A DNA stretch of 64,000 nucleotides from NCBI GenBank assembly GCA_017420755.1, contig JAFQOG010000029.1, forward strand, positions 1-64,000. The letters are read 5' to 3'. Under the pieces are notes generated by a model. That model was not told where the DNA came from. It worked only from the letters and a program-made list of their open reading frames with translations, and made no database searches. The DNA is from Clostridia bacterium (lineage in GTDB: Bacteria > Bacillota > Clostridia > Oscillospirales > CAG-272). This document shows positions 23,621-31,973 of the stretch, one piece after another. Within the stretch, counting starts at the first letter, position 1. Every line of letters starts with the position of its first letter. A program made the translations under genes and the position numbers.

Positions 23621-24393
23621 CTTTTGAACAAATGTGGCATTACGGAATGCTTGCGTTTAAAAATGGAATAGTAATGGAACAGGGACAAATGTCATTTGAG
23701 CCCGGAATTGTAGTGCTTTGTGTAGGGGTTTGTATGCTAATCGGATACCTGATAGGTAGCTTGAATTTCGGAGTTATCATATCCAGAATTTATGGTCAAG
23801 ATATAAGAGAAAAGGGAAGCGGAAACGCCGGAGCTACCAATATGATGCGCGTTTATGGAAAAAAGGCATCTATTTTGACGCTTGCTTGTGATGCTCTGAA
23901 AACTATCATAGCTGTTCTTCTTGCCAGATTTTTAGTATTTGGATATTTAGGTGCTTATATTGCAGGAATTTCTGTAATTTTGGGTCACGCTTGGCCTGTG
24001 TATTTCAAGTTTAAGGGTGGTAAGGGTGTTGCTGCAATTTCAGCATTCTGCCTTGTAACAGAGCCTTGGATTTTCTTAATTGAGCTTGTTATTTTCTTAA
24101 TAATCCTATTTGGCTTTAAGATGGTTTCACTAGGCTCGGTTATGATTGCTCTTATTTTCCCACTTATGGTGTTTAATTTTAGAGGCGCAGGAATTCACAT
24201 AATTTTGGCTCTTATTGCGGCAGGACTTGTAGTTTTCCTTCATAGACAAAATATTGTTAGAATTTATAACCATACAGAGCATAAATTTAGCTTTGGTAAG
24301 AAAAAACAACCCAAATCTGAGCCTACAAGCGAGGAACTAGCAGAAGCTCCGGCTCAGCTAGAGGAAAATCAAAATGAAGAAGATAAAAAGTGA
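23617..24393 (+). CDS. plsY: Acyl-phosphate:glycerol-3-phosphate acyltransferase
   Basis: Membrane enzyme that acylates glycerol-3-phosphate from acyl phosphate, the first step of phospholipid synthesis. PlsY motifs are present: IGSLNFGVIISR, then the GSGNAGATNMMRVYGKKA block, and GHAWPVYFKFKGGKGVA. At 258 residues it is longer than the usual 200: about 30 extra N-terminal residues and an acidic, Pro-Glu-rich C-terminal tail after residue 225. ATG 23617 has GAGGAG upstream and overlaps the der stop, so the long start is probably right; Met21 is an alternative. der-plsY is a common Firmicute pair. Confidence 0.93.
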   Translation: MTFEQMWHYGMLAFKNGIVMEQGQMSFEPGIVVLCVGVCMLIGYLIGSLNFGVIISRIYGQDIREKGSGNAGATNMMRVYGKKASILTLACDALKTIIAVLLARFLVFGYLGAYIAGISVILGHAWPVYFKFKGGKGVAAISAFCLVTEPWIFLIELVIFLIILFGFKMVSLGSVMIALIFPLMVFNFRGAGIHIILALIAAGLVVFLHRQNIVRIYNHTEHKFSFGKKKQPKSEPTSEELAEAPAQLEENQNEEDKK

Positions 24394-25540
24394 AAAAATA
24401 GATAGTTTAATTCACCTTTTTTTAGAATTATTCGAGAAAAAATGCTTGAAAAAGGCGGTTTTTTCAAGGCCCGACGCAACCGATGAGATAAAAAGCGTTA
24501 TTACCCCTAAAAAAATTGCAGGAAATGATATATTACAGCTTGAAATTTTTTCAAAGGATAACAAGGCGTATCACATTAATATAAAAAATGATTTTTATAA
24601 GGAATGTGAGCAAATATTTTATTCTCACTCTCAAATAAACATTATTTCTACTCTTGGAGATTGTCAGTTTATGCGCTCTAAGGGTGGAAGGGAAACGATA
24701 ATTGGCGACTCTAAAATTCGTGATAAATTAACTGGAAATAGCATAGATTCACTTGATTATCAAAGCAACAATAAAGAGAAAAAGTATATTTTAAGTGGTG
24801 GCGAGGACTTCCTTAAAAAGCTTGGAATAAGCGATGAAAATGGAAGAATTCACGACAAAATGCAAGCGAAATTTAGACAAATCAATAAATTTCTTGAGCA
24901 TATAAAAAGCATAGAGAAATATCTTCCAAGCGACAATCTCAATATTTATGATTTGTGCTGTGGCAAAAGCTATCTCAGCTTTGCTGTTTATCACTATTTT
25001 AAGTATATAAAGGGAATTTCCATAAGCATGAGATGCGTCGATTTAAAGGCAGATGTTATCGAATATTGTGAAGGTGTTGCTAAAAGACTGGGCTTTGACG
25101 GAATGGAGTTTACCTGCGCCGATATAAATGCGTATAAAATGGACGCTCCTGTTCACCTTGTTATATCCTTACATGCCTGTGATATCGCAACAGATATCGT
25201 TTTAAATAAGGCGAGCGAAAATGGAGCAAGAGTGATTTTATCCACCCCGTGCTGTCACCACGAGCTCAATCATACAATAAATTGCGATAGCCTCGAATTT
25301 GTCACAAAGCATTCGATGCTACGCCAAAAGCTCTGCGATGCGTTAACCGACTCGCTCAGGCTTTTAAAGCTCGAGGGCGAGGGCTATGAGGTTTCGGCGT
25401 TAGAGCTAATAGACCCCGAGGATACGCCTAAAAACATTATTTTAAAGGCTATTAAGCGGGATAATATAAATTTTGAAAAAATCAAAAAATCAAGAGAAGA
25501 ATACCTTCTTGTACGCAAATTCTTACTAGGAGAAAAATAA
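24374..25540 (+). CDS. SAM-dependent methyltransferase (Methyltransf_32-like)
   Basis: A 388-residue protein of two parts. The N-terminal 190 residues are of no recognised fold, with lysine-rich stretches that suggest RNA binding. The C-terminal part is a class I methyltransferase: NIYDLCCGKSYLSFAVYHYF (motif I region, about 192-211), MRCVDLKADVIEYC, HACDIATDIVLNKA, and the unusual STPCCHHELN motif (about 293-302) typical of the Methyltransf_32 group. The target is not known; rRNA or tRNA is a guess from its place behind der. It starts 20 bp inside plsY with GAGGA upstream. Confidence 0.75.
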   Translation: MKKIKSEKIDSLIHLFLELFEKKCLKKAVFSRPDATDEIKSVITPKKIAGNDILQLEIFSKDNKAYHINIKNDFYKECEQIFYSHSQINIISTLGDCQFMRSKGGRETIIGDSKIRDKLTGNSIDSLDYQSNNKEKKYILSGGEDFLKKLGISDENGRIHDKMQAKFRQINKFLEHIKSIEKYLPSDNLNIYDLCCGKSYLSFAVYHYFKYIKGISISMRCVDLKADVIEYCEGVAKRLGFDGMEFTCADINAYKMDAPVHLVISLHACDIATDIVLNKASENGARVILSTPCCHHELNHTINCDSLEFVTKHSMLRQKLCDALTDSLRLLKLEGEGYEVSALELIDPEDTPKNIILKAIKRDNINFEKIKKSREEYLLVRKFLLGEK

Positions 25541-25541
25541 A

Positions 25542-26666
25542 ATGGGACTTGAAATTATTGCTGAAATTTCGCACAAATACGGTGCTGATTCAAGATATGT
25601 TTTAGCTGGTGGAGGAAATACCTCATATAAAAATGACGAGCATCTATACATAAAAGGCTCGGGACACGCGCTCGCTACTATTACAAATGACGGATTTGTA
25701 AAAATGTCAAGAGAAAAGCTTGCTCAAATTTGGACAAAGGTATATTCTCAAAGCAAGGACGAAAGAGAGGCGCAGGTGCTATCGGATATGATGGCGTCAA
25801 GATGTGAGGGGGAAGAAAGCAAAAGACCATCTGTCGAAACTCTTTTGCATAACCTTTTTAAGCAGACCTATGTTTTACATGTTCATCCTACAATGGTTAA
25901 TGGACTTACCTGTGCAATTAACGGCAAAAAAATCGTATCAGAGCTTTTTGAAAATGCGATTTGGGTGGAGGAAACTGAGCCCGGATATGTTCTTGCATCA
26001 AAATGCCGTGAAATGATAAATGATTATGAACTAAAAACAGGCAAAACGGCTGATCTTTTGTTCTTACAAAATCACGGAATTTTCTTTGCAGGTAACTCAA
26101 AAGAGGAGATTGATGCGCTTGTAAGCACTGTTATGACAAAAATCGAGGAAATTTCAAAAATAATTCCCGATATGACCGAAATAGAGTGCGCGCCCGAGCT
26201 ATCAACTGCATTTGAAATGGCAGTAAAGGAGGCGTATCCCGTAAAGGAGATAAGCACTAAATTCACTCTAAATAAAGAGGTTAAAAGACTTTGCTCATCA
26301 TATGAGGAGTTTTCTGTGCTAATGCAACCAATGTCACCCGACCATATAGTTTATTGCAAGGCAATACCGCTATTTATCGATACTCTTGATTCTCAAAAAA
26401 TCAAGCAAGAGCTTGATGAATTTGAAAAGAAGCATGGTTATTTGCCAAAAATTATTTTTGCAAAGGACATAGGAATGCTTGCAATCGGTAATTCCGAAAA
26501 GGATGCTTGTACAGTTACTGAGGTTTGGCTTGATGCAGTAAAAATCTCTGTATATGCGCAAAGCTTTGGCGGAGTTCGTCATATGGCTCCCGATATGGTT
26601 GATTTTATTGTTAACTGGGAGGTTGAGAGCTATCGTAGTAAGGTTGCTCTTAACACAGCAAAATAA
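25542..26666 (+). CDS. Class II aldolase/adducin family protein
   Basis: A 374-residue protein whose first 230 residues form a class II aldolase/adducin domain: GGGNTSYKNDEHLYIKGSG at the N-terminus and the zinc-binding histidines in LHVHPTMVN and LQNHGIFFAG. It resembles the aldolase half of the RhaD-type rhamnulose-phosphate aldolase/dehydrogenase proteins. The C-terminal 140 residues match the linker that joins those two halves, but no dehydrogenase follows. The sugar phosphate is unknown. AGGAGA stands before ATG 25542. Confidence 0.8.
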   Translation: MGLEIIAEISHKYGADSRYVLAGGGNTSYKNDEHLYIKGSGHALATITNDGFVKMSREKLAQIWTKVYSQSKDEREAQVLSDMMASRCEGEESKRPSVETLLHNLFKQTYVLHVHPTMVNGLTCAINGKKIVSELFENAIWVEETEPGYVLASKCREMINDYELKTGKTADLLFLQNHGIFFAGNSKEEIDALVSTVMTKIEEISKIIPDMTEIECAPELSTAFEMAVKEAYPVKEISTKFTLNKEVKRLCSSYEEFSVLMQPMSPDHIVYCKAIPLFIDTLDSQKIKQELDEFEKKHGYLPKIIFAKDIGMLAIGNSEKDACTVTEVWLDAVKISVYAQSFGGVRHMAPDMVDFIVNWEVESYRSKVALNTAK

Positions 26667-27583
26667 TGATTTGGATTCCAATCTCAATAATAGCGCTACT
26701 GTTTATAATAGTGCTTGTTATAATTTATTTCTTTAATATGGCGTTTGTGCGGGGAAAAATCACCAATATCCTCGAAAGAGCACCCCATAATAGCGAATTT
26801 GAAGGCTATTATGACGAAATTCGCAAGGGAATTGCGTGGTTCGACGAGGCAAACAAGGAAAGCGTATATATTACTAGCCACGATGGCTTAAAATTGCACG
26901 CGTACCTTATTAGATGCGAAAATGCCGATAAAACGATAATCTTAGTCCATGGCTATCGCTCGATTGCTCAAAACGATTTCTCATGCGCAATGAAATATTA
27001 TTATTCTCTTGGAATGAATATCATTCTTATCGACCAACGCTCACACGGAAAAAGTGAGGGCAGGCTAATCACCTTTGGTATAAAGGAAAGCCAAGATGTT
27101 AAGGCGTGGATTGATTTTGCCAAAAATGAATTTTCAGGCACAAAAATTTTCCTTAGTGGGCTTTCAATGGGCTCAACAACCGTTTTGATGGCATCAAGCT
27201 TTGTTGATGGCGTTAGTGGAATAATTGCCGATTGTGGCTTTACCTCTCCTAAGGAGATAATCGCCCTCGTTGCTAAAAATCGCTTTAAGCTACCAAAGTG
27301 GTTTTGTGCGCCCGTAGGACTTTTTGCCAAAATTTTTGGTGGATTTGATTACTCATATAGTGCAGAGCAGGCGCTATCAAAAACGAATATACCAATTTTG
27401 TTTATTCACGGAGAGGCAGACGATTTTGTGCCATCGTATATGACGGAGCAAAACTTTGATGCGTGTGTGTCAAAAAAGAAAAAGATAATTGTCAAAAACG
27501 CAACACACGGTTTTTCATTTCTTGTAGAGCCCGATACAGTCAAGGGCGCTCTTGAAAGCTTTATTTTAAATAACGGAGACTAA
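26666..27583 (+). CDS. Membrane-anchored alpha/beta hydrolase
   Basis: A 305-residue serine hydrolase with one N-terminal transmembrane helix (about 4-26). The fold elements are visible: oxyanion region ILVHGYRSIAQNDF, the DQRSHGKSEG strand, nucleophile elbow GLSMGS (Ser in FLSGLSMGSTTVL, about 167-180), the acid in HGEADDFVP and the His in NATHGFSF. It resembles the YqkD-type hydrolases of Firmicutes. The substrate is unknown. Its ATG shares one base with the upstream stop (TAATG), so it is translationally coupled. Confidence 0.83.
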   Translation: MIWIPISIIALLFIIVLVIIYFFNMAFVRGKITNILERAPHNSEFEGYYDEIRKGIAWFDEANKESVYITSHDGLKLHAYLIRCENADKTIILVHGYRSIAQNDFSCAMKYYYSLGMNIILIDQRSHGKSEGRLITFGIKESQDVKAWIDFAKNEFSGTKIFLSGLSMGSTTVLMASSFVDGVSGIIADCGFTSPKEIIALVAKNRFKLPKWFCAPVGLFAKIFGGFDYSYSAEQALSKTNIPILFIHGEADDFVPSYMTEQNFDACVSKKKKIIVKNATHGFSFLVEPDTVKGALESFILNNGD

Positions 27584-27586
27584 AAA

Positions 27587-28039
27587 ATGCAGAAAATTGC
27601 TAGCTTTACAGTAAATCACGATAAAATAAACGAGGGAATTTATATTTCTCGAATTGATGGTGATATTATTACCTATGATATGAGGACAAGAAAACCCAAT
27701 ATGGGCGATTATATGGATAATCTAACAATGCATTCTGTTGAGCATATGTTTGCAACCTATGTAAGAAATAGTGATAAAAGCGATAATATTATCTATTTTG
27801 GACCTATGGGCTGTCAAACAGGCTTTTACTTGCTCGTAAGAGATATGAAGCCGGATGATGTGCTTGCATTGGTTAAGAGTGTTCTTGAAAAAATTATCAA
27901 TCACAAGGGCGAAATTTTTGGAAATAAAAGAGAAGAATGCGGAAATTATCGCAATCTTAATCTAGAGGCCGCCCAAATTGAGTGCCAAAGATACCTAAAT
28001 GTGCTAAATAGTGCGGAGGTGACATTTAAATATGAGTAA
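27587..28039 (+). CDS. luxS: S-ribosylhomocysteine lyase
   Basis: Splits S-ribosylhomocysteine to homocysteine and DPD, the precursor of autoinducer-2. The 150-residue length is standard. The metal site HSVEH (His49, Glu52, His53) and Cys118 (in REECGN) are present, and the catalytic cysteine is Cys76 in MGCQTGFY. CGGAGA lies before ATG 27587. It overlaps mtnN by 8 bp, so the two enzymes of the SAH detoxification route are co-translated. Confidence 0.97.
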   Translation: MQKIASFTVNHDKINEGIYISRIDGDIITYDMRTRKPNMGDYMDNLTMHSVEHMFATYVRNSDKSDNIIYFGPMGCQTGFYLLVRDMKPDDVLALVKSVLEKIINHKGEIFGNKREECGNYRNLNLEAAQIECQRYLNVLNSAEVTFKYE

Positions 28040-28727
28040 AATAATTGGAATTATCGGCGCTATGGATGTTGAGGTGAACGGAATTATTGCTGATATGACT
28101 AATACAACCATAGAGGAGCTATCCGGAATGAAATTCGTTTCCGGCGAGCTTTATGGTAAAAGCGTTGTAGTGTGCAAATGTGGAATAGGCAAGGTTTTTG
28201 CCGGAATTTGTGCGCAAACCATGATCTATAAATATAATCCCACAATTATTGTAAATTCAGGAATTGCAGGCGCTCTTAGTGAGGAGCTGTCAATTCTTGA
28301 TGCGGTAATTGCAACAGATGTCGTTCAGCACGATATGGACACTAGCGCTCTTGGCGATCCCGTTGGAATGATTTCAGGCATTAATGTTATTAATATACAC
28401 GCTGATAATAGAATATCTGATTTTCTTGAAAGCACAACTAAGGCTCTACATATAAATGTAAAAAGAGGCATAATTGCCTCGGGAGATCAGTTTGTTGCAG
28501 GTGCAGATAAAAAAAGAAGCATAGCCAATACATTTGGTGCGTGTGCCTGTGAAATGGAGGGCGCTGCAATAGGACAGGTTTGCTATGTCAACAATGTCCC
28601 ATTTGCCATCCTTCGCACAATTTCTGATGGCAAGGGAGAAGCAATGGATTATTTCACATTTGCATCAATTGCCGCAAATCAAGCAATCAAAATAATAAAA
28701 AAATTTATAGAAAGCTACGAGGTATAA
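28032..28727 (+). CDS. mtnN: 5'-methylthioadenosine/S-adenosylhomocysteine nucleosidase
   Basis: Removes adenine from SAH and MTA, giving S-ribosylhomocysteine for LuxS. The 231-residue protein has IGIIGAMDVEVNGI, the IVNSGIAGAL strand, SGDQFVAG and the ACEMEGAAIGQVCY block with the catalytic Glu, and an active-site Asp in RTISDGKGE. GGAGGTGA precedes ATG 28032 within luxS. Together with metK (17 kb upstream) it completes much of the activated methyl cycle; a homocysteine methyltransferase is not in this window. Confidence 0.95.
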   Translation: MSKIIGIIGAMDVEVNGIIADMTNTTIEELSGMKFVSGELYGKSVVVCKCGIGKVFAGICAQTMIYKYNPTIIVNSGIAGALSEELSILDAVIATDVVQHDMDTSALGDPVGMISGINVINIHADNRISDFLESTTKALHINVKRGIIASGDQFVAGADKKRSIANTFGACACEMEGAAIGQVCYVNNVPFAILRTISDGKGEAMDYFTFASIAANQAIKIIKKFIESYEV

Positions 28728-28731
28728 AATT

Positions 28732-29544
28732 ATGAAGCTAGGATTACAACTTTATTCAGTAAGAGAGGATCTCGAAAAGGACTTTTTGGGTACTCTTAAA
28801 AAGGTTAAGGCTATGGGCTACGACGGTGGAGAGCTTGCCGGACTTTATGGTAATAGTGCAAGCGAGGTAAGAGCAATGTTTGAAGAAGTAGGGCTCGTTC
28901 CTATCTCAGCACATGTTTCCTATCAAGATTTGATGCTAGATATAGAGGGCACAGTGAAGGCATATAAGGAAATTGGCTGTCAATACATAGTAATTCCATA
29001 TCTCCCACAGGATCTAAGATACGGAAGCGAAAAATATCCAAAGCTCGTTGAGGATATGAAGGTGATCGGTAAGGTGTGCAACGAAAACGGTATTACACTT
29101 TTATATCACAATCACGATTTTGAGTTTGAAAGAACTGAGGACGGAGAATATGTTCTCGATGCATTATATACAGAAATTACCGCCGATCTTTTAAAGACAG
29201 AAATTGACACCTGTTGGGTAAATGTAGGCGGAGAAAATCCTTGTGATTATGTAAGAAAATATACAGGTAGAGCACCCGTTGTGCATCTTAAGGACTTCCA
29301 CGGAAGCAAGAGCGAAAATATGTATAAGCTCATAGGTATTGATAGCACAGAGGAGCAAAGCAATACCTTTGAATTTAGACCTCTTGGCTACGGAGTACAA
29401 AAAATCCAAGATATAGTTGACGCTGCACGCGATGCAGGCGCATTATGGGTAATCGCTGAGCAGGATGAGCCATCAATGGGCAAATCCCGTCTTGAATGCG
29501 CTCAAATGAGCATTGACTATATGAAGAAAAATATCAAATATTGA
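28732..29544 (+). CDS. Sugar phosphate isomerase/epimerase family TIM barrel
   Basis: A 270-residue xylose-isomerase-like TIM barrel of the IolE/YcjR group. Visible: KLGLQLYSVREDLEKD at the start, LYHNHDFEFER (metal-site His and Glu, about 123-133), TEIDTCWVNVGGENP (Glu and Asp, about 155-170), VHLKDFHG (His and Asp) and IAEQDEPSMG (Glu). The full set of metal ligands suggests an active enzyme; the sugar is unknown. GAGGT lies before ATG 28732. It is the last gene of the long plus-strand operon. Confidence 0.85.
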   Translation: MKLGLQLYSVREDLEKDFLGTLKKVKAMGYDGGELAGLYGNSASEVRAMFEEVGLVPISAHVSYQDLMLDIEGTVKAYKEIGCQYIVIPYLPQDLRYGSEKYPKLVEDMKVIGKVCNENGITLLYHNHDFEFERTEDGEYVLDALYTEITADLLKTEIDTCWVNVGGENPCDYVRKYTGRAPVVHLKDFHGSKSENMYKLIGIDSTEEQSNTFEFRPLGYGVQKIQDIVDAARDAGALWVIAEQDEPSMGKSRLECAQMSIDYMKKNIKY

Positions 29545-29549
29545 TTTAT

Positions 29550-29717
29550 ATGAGAAGCAAAAATAAAGCTTTAATTCTTTTAGGAATAATTCTGTTTGTT
29601 ATCTTATTTGTAGGCTTTGTAATCAGTTATATTCAAAATTGTAATATAATTGTAATTGATAATGAGTGCTTGCGAAATGATGCAAATAATGAACGGTACT
29701 CCCACAGACGAAATTAA
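29550..29717 (+). CDS. Possible 55-aa single-span membrane protein (maybe frameshifted)
   Basis: A 55-codon ORF starting 5 bp after the isomerase gene: a basic N-terminus, one strong hydrophobic helix (about 7-28), then a short polar tail. No Shine-Dalgarno is visible. A second ORF in the +1 frame (29662-29796) begins inside it and continues with a well-formed polar sequence, so the pair may be one broken gene for a membrane-anchored protein. No family is recognised. It lies in a 348-bp stretch without other genes. Confidence 0.35.
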   Translation: MRSKNKALILLGIILFVILFVGFVISYIQNCNIIVIDNECLRNDANNERYSHRRN

Positions 29718-29796
29718 AATTGAATATATCAAAATAGAAGAAAATGGAAAAGTCATTGAAAAAACAATTTATCCCGAAGGTTTTAATGCAAATTGA
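29662..29796 (+). pseudogene. 44-aa ORF in +1 frame, possible 3' part of a broken gene
   Basis: Overlaps the preceding 55-aa ORF and carries a soluble-looking stretch with TPTDEIKIEYIKIEENGKVI, a beta-rich pattern of an extracytoplasmic tail. A single-base loss near 29655-29665 would join it to the membrane anchor. It could instead be a chance ORF. Confidence 0.3.
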
Positions 29797-29843
29797 TAAT
29801 TTGAAAATTCAAAAATTCTAAAATTCAAAAATTCTAAAAATTA
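29797..29843. repeat. A/T-rich tract 3 with tandem units
   Basis: Nearly perfect tandem copies of a 16- to 17-base unit, AAAATTCAAAAATTCT, repeated about two and a half times. It is followed by a terminator at a convergent junction and is related to tracts 1 and 2. Confidence 0.6.
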
Positions 29844-29888
29844 AAAACCACTTATAAATCCTTTGTGTAAAAGGAAATAAGTGGTTTT
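29844..29888. terminator. Bidirectional terminator, mainly for trmH-prfB
   Basis: Stem AAAACCACTTAT / ATAAGTGGTTTT (29844-29855 and 29877-29888) with an inner CCTTT / AAAGG pair. T-rich tails lie on both sides. It begins 4 bp beyond the stop codon of the minus-strand methyltransferase gene. Confidence 0.85.
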
Positions 29889-29892
29889 GTTT

Positions 29893-30666
29893 TTATTTTT
29901 TATTTTGTTTAAAAACCTCAAATGCAAGTATTGTTGAGGCGGATGCAGCCGATAGTGCAGCATTAAATTCACGCCCATAATCAATGCGTACAATTTGGTC
30001 AGCCTGTGACAAAACAGAGGAAGAAATTCCTCGTTTTTCGCCACCTACAATTAGGAAAATGGGCTTCGAAAGATCGGCATCATAAACACTTATAGAGTTT
30101 TTAATATCAGCGCAAACAATCTTATAGCCCTTAGCCTTGAAAAGCTCTATGAAGCTATCGTCGGCAATATAAATATCGGCTCTCTCGCTAGCACCGGCAG
30201 AGGAGCGACACACAACACCAGAGGCGCTTAGCCAATTTCTTTTTGAAAGGATAAAGCCGTCAACGCCTGATGCATAAATTGAGCGCATTGCATAACCAAA
30301 ATTATAAGGATCTTCAATGCCTTCAATCATAACATAAAATCCGTTTTCCTTTATGTCACTCTTTGTAAGGGTGGGATATTCACGCTCTGCGCAAATGGCT
30401 ATAATTCCACCATGTGAAGCGCCAATAGAAAGAGAAGCAATTTCATTTTCGTTCGATTCTATAAGCTCAAATCCAAAAAGCTCGCTCATTTTTTTAAGAT
30501 AGCCAAGCTCCTTTGATTTTTTTGACGCTTTGGCTTTGTCAAAAAGAATTTTTTCTATTTTTCGTGCGTTTTTCTTGTTTTCCTTTAAGTTGTCGATAAG
30601 AGCACGAATAGATGTCATTCCTTCAAAAATAGTGGAGCTGACAAAACGATTTTCTTCCTTAATCAT
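29893..30666 (-). CDS. TrmH/SpoU family RNA 2'-O-methyltransferase
   Basis: A 257-residue SPOUT methyltransferase. An N-terminal substrate-binding part (1-85) precedes the knotted domain with the three SpoU motifs: motif 1 IEGIEDPYNFGYAMRSIYAS (about 113-132), motif 2 FLIVGGEKRGISS (about 207-219) and motif 3 RIDYGREFNAALSAASAS (about 228-245). In motif 3 the usual SLNVS reads ALSAA, a looser match. The target is probably rRNA or tRNA ribose. AAGGTGA precedes ATG 30666. It follows prfB by 8 bp, so the two are co-transcribed. Confidence 0.85.
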   Translation of the reverse strand: MIKEENRFVSSTIFEGMTSIRALIDNLKENKKNARKIEKILFDKAKASKKSKELGYLKKMSELFGFELIESNENEIASLSIGASHGGIIAICAEREYPTLTKSDIKENGFYVMIEGIEDPYNFGYAMRSIYASGVDGFILSKRNWLSASGVVCRSSAGASERADIYIADDSFIELFKAKGYKIVCADIKNSISVYDADLSKPIFLIVGGEKRGISSSVLSQADQIVRIDYGREFNAALSAASASTILAFEVFKQNKK

Positions 30667-30674
30667 TTTTCACC

Positions 30675-31784
30675 TTAAATTTTAGCGTTGAATTTTAGAT
30701 ATGCGTTAATAAAACCGTCAATTTCGCCGTCCATAACAGCTTGAATATTTCCGTCCTCGTAGCCTGTACGAGTGTCCTTAACAAGAGTATATGGCATAAA
30801 TACATACGAGCGGATTTGTGAGCCCCATTCGATATTGGTCTTATTGCCCTTGATATCCTCAATTCTGTCCAAATGCTCTCTGTGCTTGATTTCCATAAGC
30901 TTAGATTTGAGCATTTTAAGGGCAGTTTCCTTGTTTTGAAGCTGACTACGCTCAGTTTGACAGCCTACAACAATTCCTGTAGGAAGGTGAACAATTCTAA
31001 TAGCAGAGTCAGTTTTGTTTACATGCTGACCACCAGCTCCTGACGAACGGTGAGCGGTAATTTCCAAGTCAGCCTCATTAATCTCAATTGAATTGTCGTC
31101 CTCAAACTCAGGCATTACCTCGACAGAAGCAAAAGAGGTGTGACGACGCCCTGATGAATCAAATGGAGAAACTCTTACAAGACGGTGAACGCCATTTTCG
31201 CTCTTTAAATATCCGTAAGCGTTAAGCCCCTCTATAAGAATAGTAGCGCTTTTAAGTCCCGCCTCCTCACCATCAAGCCAGTCGATTAGCTTAACATTAT
31301 AACCGTGCTTTTCACCCCAACGAGTGTATAGACGATAGAGCATAAGCGCCCAATCCTGAGCCTCAGTTCCGCCGGCACCGGGATGGAAGGATATGATGGC
31401 GTTATTTTTATCATATTCACCACTAAGAAGAACCTCTATTCTAAGGCGCTCCTCTTCCTTAATAATTGCTTGCTGATCAGCTAAAATCTCGTCAGTTAAG
31501 CTCTCGTCATTTTCTTCAATTGCCATTTCGGCCATCATAATAGTTTCCTCAAGCTTTAAGGAAAGAGCCTCGTATTTTTCGATTTTATCCTTCATTTGCT
31601 TGATTTTTTGAAGAATTTTAGTGGAATTTTCTTGGTCAGACCAAAAATCAGGCTCAAAGGTTAGCTTTTCGAGTGACTCAACCTCAGCCTTTAACTCGGA
31701 AATTCTAAGAGCATTTCCAAGCTCTTCTATATTACTTCTAAAATTTTGAAGCTCGTGCTTTGCATTTTCAAGTGCGATAATCAA
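30675..31784 (-). CDS. prfB: Peptide chain release factor 2
   Basis: Releases nascent chains at UGA and UAA codons. The 369-residue protein has the SPF anticodon-like tripeptide (RVSPFDSSGRRH) and the catalytic GGQ in SSGAGGQHVNKTDSA. The frame is open to an ATG at 31823, but GGAGG (31793-31797) lies 8 nt before a TTG at 31784, and the product from there has the normal RF2 N-terminus and length; I choose the TTG. Unlike most prfB genes there is no in-frame UGA near codon 25, so no programmed +1 frameshift is needed here. Confidence 0.93.
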   Translation of the reverse strand: MIIALENAKHELQNFRSNIEELGNALRISELKAEVESLEKLTFEPDFWSDQENSTKILQKIKQMKDKIEKYEALSLKLEETIMMAEMAIEENDESLTDEILADQQAIIKEEERLRIEVLLSGEYDKNNAIISFHPGAGGTEAQDWALMLYRLYTRWGEKHGYNVKLIDWLDGEEAGLKSATILIEGLNAYGYLKSENGVHRLVRVSPFDSSGRRHTSFASVEVMPEFEDDNSIEINEADLEITAHRSSGAGGQHVNKTDSAIRIVHLPTGIVVGCQTERSQLQNKETALKMLKSKLMEIKHREHLDRIEDIKGNKTNIEWGSQIRSYVFMPYTLVKDTRTGYEDGNIQAVMDGEIDGFINAYLKFNAKI

Positions 31785-31827
31785 CTTATTATCCTCCAAA
31801 TAATATAAAACATAATTATACATTTTA

Positions 31828-31856
31828 AGTATAACATATTATGTAAGAAAAAACAA
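31828..31856 (-). promoter_or_regulatory. Probable promoter of prfB
   Basis: Minus strand TTGTTT (31851-31856), 17 bp, TATACT (31828-31833). The -35 is weak. Confidence 0.55.
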
Positions 31857-31917
31857 ACCTTTTTTTACATAATTAACAATTATTTCTGCTTTAACCTAAA
31901 AATACAAGAGATTATAA

Positions 31918-31946
31918 TTGAATTTTAGTAAAAATTATGATAAAAT
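31918..31946 (+). promoter_or_regulatory. Promoter of the DUF3006-GNAT operon
   Basis: TTGAAT (31918-31923), 17 bp, TAAAAT (31941-31946), 27 bp before the start codon. Confidence 0.75.
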
Positions 31947-31973
31947 ATTAGAAAATGCAAAAGGAGAGCTAAA

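Noticed and set aside
31700-31790. Programmed +1 frameshift in prfB
   Set aside because: No in-frame UGA or CTTTGA slip site is present; the frame is open throughout.
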